Assembly: GCA_038253135.1 (NCBI GenBank)
Contig: JBBSHJ010000118.1
Location: forward strand, 1-8,836
Length of the DNA stretch: 8,836 bases
Direction of reading: 5' to 3'
Source: JBBSHJ01 sp038253135
GTDB lineage: Bacteria > Actinomycetota > Actinomycetes > Mycobacteriales > QHCD01
In this document: one piece after another, positions 6,098 through 8,836 of the stretch
How the letters are laid out: each line of letters starts with the position of its first letter
How positions within the stretch are numbered: the stretch's first letter is position 1
Made by a program: the position numbers and the translations under genes
The notes under the pieces: model-generated
Databases searched by the model: none
Told to the model about the DNA's origin: nothing
Seen by the model: the letters and a program-made list of their open reading frames with translations, nothing else

Positions 6098-7552
6098 ATG
6101 CCTTCCCGACGGAAACTCCTTGCCGCGTCCAATCGTGGCCCGTTCTCACTGGTCACGGACGAGCAGGGAGAAATCGTCGCCGAGCGTGGCGGCGGTGGGC
6201 TGGTCAGCGCGATGCAGTCGGCGCTCGCGGAGGGCGACGGGCTCTGGATCTGCTCCGCCCTCAACGATCGCGAACGCGCCATTGCCCGGCGTACCAACGG
6301 CAGTCTTGACGAGGCCGGATTCGATACCGGCGACCTCGACGTCCGCATGCTCGCGATCGACCCGACCACGTTCGGCCGGGCCTACAACGGCATCGCCAAC
6401 TCCACGCTGTGGTTCATCAACCACATGTTGTACGACGTGCCGAGCAAGCCGGTCTTCGACGCCGCCTGGCGCCGGCAGTGGGCGTCGTACGTGCGGTACA
6501 ACGCCACCTTCGCGGCGGCGCTCACGGACACGGCCGACAAGGGTGCGACCGTGATGGTCCAGGACTACCACCTGTTCCTGGCTCCCGATCTGCTCCGTGA
6601 CCGGCGCCCGGATGTGCGGATCGGCCACTTCACGCACACGCCGTGGGCGCCGCCGTACTACTTCCGAATGCTCCCCGACGACGTCGCCGCCGCCGTCCTC
6701 GAGGGCCTGCTCGGCGCCGACCACCTCGGCTTTCACTCCGAGCGCTGGGCGGAGAACTTCGTGCAGTGCTGCGCCGACGTGCTCGACGTCGAGGTCACCG
6801 ACGGCGGGCACACCGTGACCTACGAGGGCAGGGCCACGCACGTCGGCGTGCACGGCCTCGGCACCGACGAGACGGCGCTGCGGGAGCGCGCGGCGCGGCG
6901 CGACGTCGAGCGCAAGCTCGCCGACCTGCGCGACGAGGTCGGCGACCGGCTGCTGATCACCCGGGTCGACCGCTCCGAGCTGTCGAAGAACATCGTCCGC
7001 GGCCTGCTGGCCTACCGGGAGCTGCTGCGGACCAAGCCGGAGTGGCACGGCAAGGTCGTGCACGCGGTCTACGCCTACCCGTCCCGCAACGACATTCCGG
7101 AGTATCGCGAGTACGCCGGCGCCGTGCAGCGTCTCGGCAGCGAGATCGACGACGAGTTCGGTACGGACGACTGGGCGCCGCTGGTGCTCGAGACCGGGCA
7201 CGACTATCCGGGGTCGCTCGCCGCCATGCGCCGGGCCGACGTGATGCTGATCAATCCGGTCCGGGACGGCATGAACCTCGTCGCGCAGGAGGGCTGCATC
7301 CTGTCCGAGCCCGGCGCCGCGCTCGTCCTGTCCCGCGAGGCCGGCGCGGTCGACCTGCTCGGTGAGGACGCGCTCCTGGTCAACCCGTTCGACGTCTCCG
7401 GCACGGCCGAGGTGCTGGACACGGCGCTGCGGATGCCGGCCGCCGAACGCGCCGACCGCAACCGCCGGCTGATCACCGCATCTACCGCACTGCCACCGGC
7501 CGAATGGTTTGCCGAGCAGCTCGAGGCCGTGCGCCGCTCCGCGTGCTCATGA
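6098..7552 (+). CDS. otsA: Trehalose-6-phosphate synthase-like glycosyltransferase (GT20)
   Basis: Transfers glucose from a nucleotide sugar to glucose 6-phosphate, giving trehalose 6-phosphate, the first step of the OtsAB route; cytoplasmic, 484 residues, normal length. Sites recognisable by comparison with E. coli OtsA are SNRGP (11-15), GGGGL (31-35), W50, YNGIANSTLW (97-105; Tyr and Trp of the acceptor site), QDYH (155-158), FTHTPW (178-183), DRSELSKN (291-298; R292 and K297 bind donor phosphates) and RDGMNLVAQE (389-398; D390, E398). The loop reads RSELSKN, not the RLDYSKG of E. coli. That places it with streptomycete-type OtsA, the branch related to the pseudo-glycosyltransferase VldE, at least one member of which uses GDP-glucose. 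The start is the ATG beside the family N-terminus (MPSRRKLLAASNRGP); the frame is open 30 codons upstream but is low-complexity there. No otsB phosphatase gene follows. A different acceptor cannot be excluded. Confidence 0.88.
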   Translation: MPSRRKLLAASNRGPFSLVTDEQGEIVAERGGGGLVSAMQSALAEGDGLWICSALNDRERAIARRTNGSLDEAGFDTGDLDVRMLAIDPTTFGRAYNGIANSTLWFINHMLYDVPSKPVFDAAWRRQWASYVRYNATFAAALTDTADKGATVMVQDYHLFLAPDLLRDRRPDVRIGHFTHTPWAPPYYFRMLPDDVAAAVLEGLLGADHLGFHSERWAENFVQCCADVLDVEVTDGGHTVTYEGRATHVGVHGLGTDETALRERAARRDVERKLADLRDEVGDRLLITRVDRSELSKNIVRGLLAYRELLRTKPEWHGKVVHAVYAYPSRNDIPEYREYAGAVQRLGSEIDDEFGTDDWAPLVLETGHDYPGSLAAMRRADVMLINPVRDGMNLVAQEGCILSEPGAALVLSREAGAVDLLGEDALLVNPFDVSGTAEVLDTALRMPAAERADRNRRLITASTALPPAEWFAEQLEAVRRSACS

Positions 7553-7597
7553 TGGGTCGCACGATCCAATCGTCACCGAAGCATTCGGGACGCGGAT

Positions 7598-7632
7598 GGG
7601 CTGGTCACGGCCGGCGCGCGCTGAGCCAGCCC
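7598..7632. terminator. Hairpin between convergent genes, possible bidirectional terminator
   Basis: GGGCTGG (7598-7604) pairs with CCAGCCC (7626-7632). The stem extends inward by TCA/TGA past a bulged G, around a GC-rich loop. It lies in the 85-base gap between the otsA stop (7552) and the stop of the opposing gene (7638). No U-tract is present. Confidence 0.45.
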
Positions 7633-7637
7633 GCAGG

Positions 7638-8312
7638 TCAGGTGATGGCCGGGAGCCAGCGCGGACGGCACCAGCGCCGCACGCCGGACAGGATGTAGCC
7701 CAGCGTCGTCGCATCCGAGCGCAGCCCGAAGCCCATCAAACCTACGGCGATATGCGCCGTCATGGCGGCACGGACGCGCGGCTCGACGCTTTCGGTAATC
7801 GCGTTGTCGACGAGGTCGCGAGCGGCAGGGTCGAACATCCCGTCGGACTGCACGGATAACCAGAACCCAAGGGTGCACAGGTCCAACCGCGAGTCACCGG
7901 CCCGGGCGCCCTCCCAGTCGAAGACCGCAACTACAGTGTCGCTGTGCACGAGCAGGTTCCGATGATGGAAGTCGTGGTGTACGACGTCATTGGTGCGGAA
8001 GATCGTTGGATCGGTGGCGGCGACGACCTCCAGGGCCTCGTCCAGTGCCGACCGGACATCCGCACAGTCGGAGCGTCGCAAGGCTTTGCAGTCGGCATTT
8101 TCCGGCGCGCGCAGCGGTGCGAGCACGTCGGCTTGCTCCGCCGACGGCACGGCTCTGCCCTCATGCAGCCGCAGCAGCTCGAGCAGCAAGGGACGCGTGC
8201 GCCGGCCGAAGCACGTCGGGTACGGCGCCCTCGACGTACTCCTGCACCGTGCACACGGTGCCGGACACTATCTTCACGTCGAGATATCGCGGAATCGGAT
8301 AGCCGGCGGCGG
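7638..8312 (-). pseudogene. Aminoglycoside phosphotransferase-family kinase remnant, 5'-truncated and frameshifted
   Basis: Remnant of a small-molecule kinase of the APH/choline kinase fold. From about 8312 the frame reads AAGYPIPRYLDVKIVSGTVC then TVQEYVEGAVPDVLRPAHAS, the end of the N-lobe and the hinge. Near 8190 the sequence slips one base into the frame LLLELLRLHEGRAV, which runs intact to the TGA at 7638. The C-lobe has the catalytic loop HHDFHHRN (HxDxxxxN) and the metal-binding FDWEGARAGDSRLDL. The nucleotide loop and ATP-binding lysine are missing, roughly the first 50-60 residues of a usual ~290. Before GYPIP the frame turns arginine-rich (APGRHRRFRRS) and lies opposite a better plus-strand frame. 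Translation could start at a TTG (8189), but half a kinase should not be active. The substrate cannot be told; this family is broad and most members are not resistance enzymes. Confidence 0.82.
8190..8192 (-). other. Apparent +1 frameshift in the phosphotransferase remnant
   Basis: The minus strand reads GCG TCC CTT GCT in the upstream frame, which becomes poly-alanine and stops at a TGA at 8162-8160. Dropping one C of the CCC run (forward GGG, 8190-8192) gives PAHAS-LLLELLRLHEG and joins both kinase segments. Confidence 0.75.
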
Positions 8313-8836
8313 TTGACCGGCGGAATCTGCGGTGCCTACCTGGCGCGGACCGCAACCGAGCGCTCGCCCGAGGAGTTCTGGGCACGGATCGGTGCGAGCG
8401 AGCAGCGGATGCGGGAATGCGCCACGATGCCGCCGATCTATGGGCTCGCCGACTGGCCTGGCCCGGTGATGATCGGCGACTGGGGATGGGAAAACGGGCG
8501 GCTGGTGACGGTCGGGATCGCCCACGGAGATCCCACCGGCGACGGTCCCGCGGTTCAGGTGGCGACCACGGTCCACGACCCTGGAACCGCCGTGGCTTCC
8601 CTGCGGATGGCGAGCGCCGAGGCGGCGCGCCACGAGGACGACGCTCTCCGCCGTCATCACGAGGCAGATGTCGCCCCGAGCGGGCAGGTCGACCTCCTCG
8701 TGGATTCCGCGCCGGTCCGCTTCGAGCTGTGGAAAGAGGGCGATCGCTGGTGGGCGGCGACCGCTTACGCCGGCTACGGACTCGTCGTCGAAGCTCGCCG
8801 TACGGCGGTAGGTCCCCTCGCGCTAGTGCGCGTGCA
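8313..8836 (+). CDS. Unrecognised protein, open at the right edge, probably incomplete at the 5' end too
   Basis: An open plus-strand frame of about 174 codons with strong G/C third positions and a plausible globular composition. It begins TGGICGAYLARTATERSPEEFW, passes ECATMPPIYGLADWPGPVMI, GDWGWENGRLVTVGIAHGD and VDSAPVRFELWKEGDRWWAAT, and leaves the window without a stop. I do not recognise the family. It is rich in tryptophan and acidic residues, with no signal peptide or membrane segment. The first possible start is TTG 8313, with a weak GGCGGCGG upstream; ATG 8409 and ATG 8427 are alternatives, but coding character clearly extends left of them. Its beginning touches the broken 5' end of the opposing kinase remnant with no promoter space, so its own start may have been lost with the same event. 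The exact start is uncertain. Confidence 0.6.
   Translation, partial: MTGGICGAYLARTATERSPEEFWARIGASEQRMRECATMPPIYGLADWPGPVMIGDWGWENGRLVTVGIAHGDPTGDGPAVQVATTVHDPGTAVASLRMASAEAARHEDDALRRHHEADVAPSGQVDLLVDSAPVRFELWKEGDRWWAATAYAGYGLVVEARRTAVGPLALVRV

Noticed and set aside
5911..6369. N-terminal extension of the ribonuclease frame
   Set aside because: Serine/arginine-rich, overlaps divergent otsA, no RNB-family resemblance; the start is placed at 5910 or at most 5928.
6146..7201. 351-codon minus-strand frame over otsA
   Set aside because: Mirror of otsA; otsA has every family motif and this frame has none.
1..8836. CRISPR array, insertion sequence, phage or toxin-antitoxin genes
   Set aside because: No spaced repeats, transposase motifs, terminal inverted repeats or small paired frames with such features were found on either strand.

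Overview
The window comes from a high-GC actinobacterium (Actinomycetota). The evidence is strong G/C preference at third codon positions, GTG starts, all supportable intact stops being TGA, a coenzyme F420-dependent reductase gene, a Streptomyces-type OtsA, and an ABC exporter pair resembling the mycobacterial Rv1273c/Rv1272c arrangement. I cannot name the genus.

Layout. Positions 1-5910 hold four minus-strand genes. In transcription order they are an RNB-domain ribonuclease (5910-4459), an NADPH:F420 oxidoreductase npdG (4386-3634), and two half-transporters of a heterodimeric ABC exporter (3483-1750, and 1715 to beyond the left edge). A hairpin after npdG and a -10-like box inside a large dyad upstream of the exporter suggest that the exporter pair is its own transcription unit. 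A 187-base divergent region (5911-6097) separates the ribonuclease from otsA (6098-7552, plus strand), which looks leaderless. otsA converges on the remnant of an aminoglycoside-phosphotransferase-family gene (8312-7638, minus) across a hairpin. From about 8313 to the right edge runs an unrecognised plus-strand reading frame.

The most notable feature is gene damage. The first exporter gene has an in-frame amber codon where the family suggests glutamine (CAG to TAG). The second has a +1 frameshift in a TTT run. The phosphotransferase gene has a +1 frameshift in a CCC run and no N-lobe. Its truncated 5' end abuts the unknown plus-strand frame with no intergenic space, which looks like a deletion or rearrangement junction. 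The ribonuclease, npdG and otsA appear intact. The lesions are single and the surrounding frames well preserved, so this is either very recent decay or sequence error; read-level data would decide.

The exporter halves carry complementary degenerate ATP-site residues, which argues that they once formed one heterodimer with one consensus and one degenerate site. The other genes (RNA turnover, F420/NADP redox exchange, trehalose synthesis) are housekeeping or stress functions with no evident shared pathway. I see no CRISPR array, insertion sequence, tRNA, rRNA or phage gene, and no convincing new multi-gene system.
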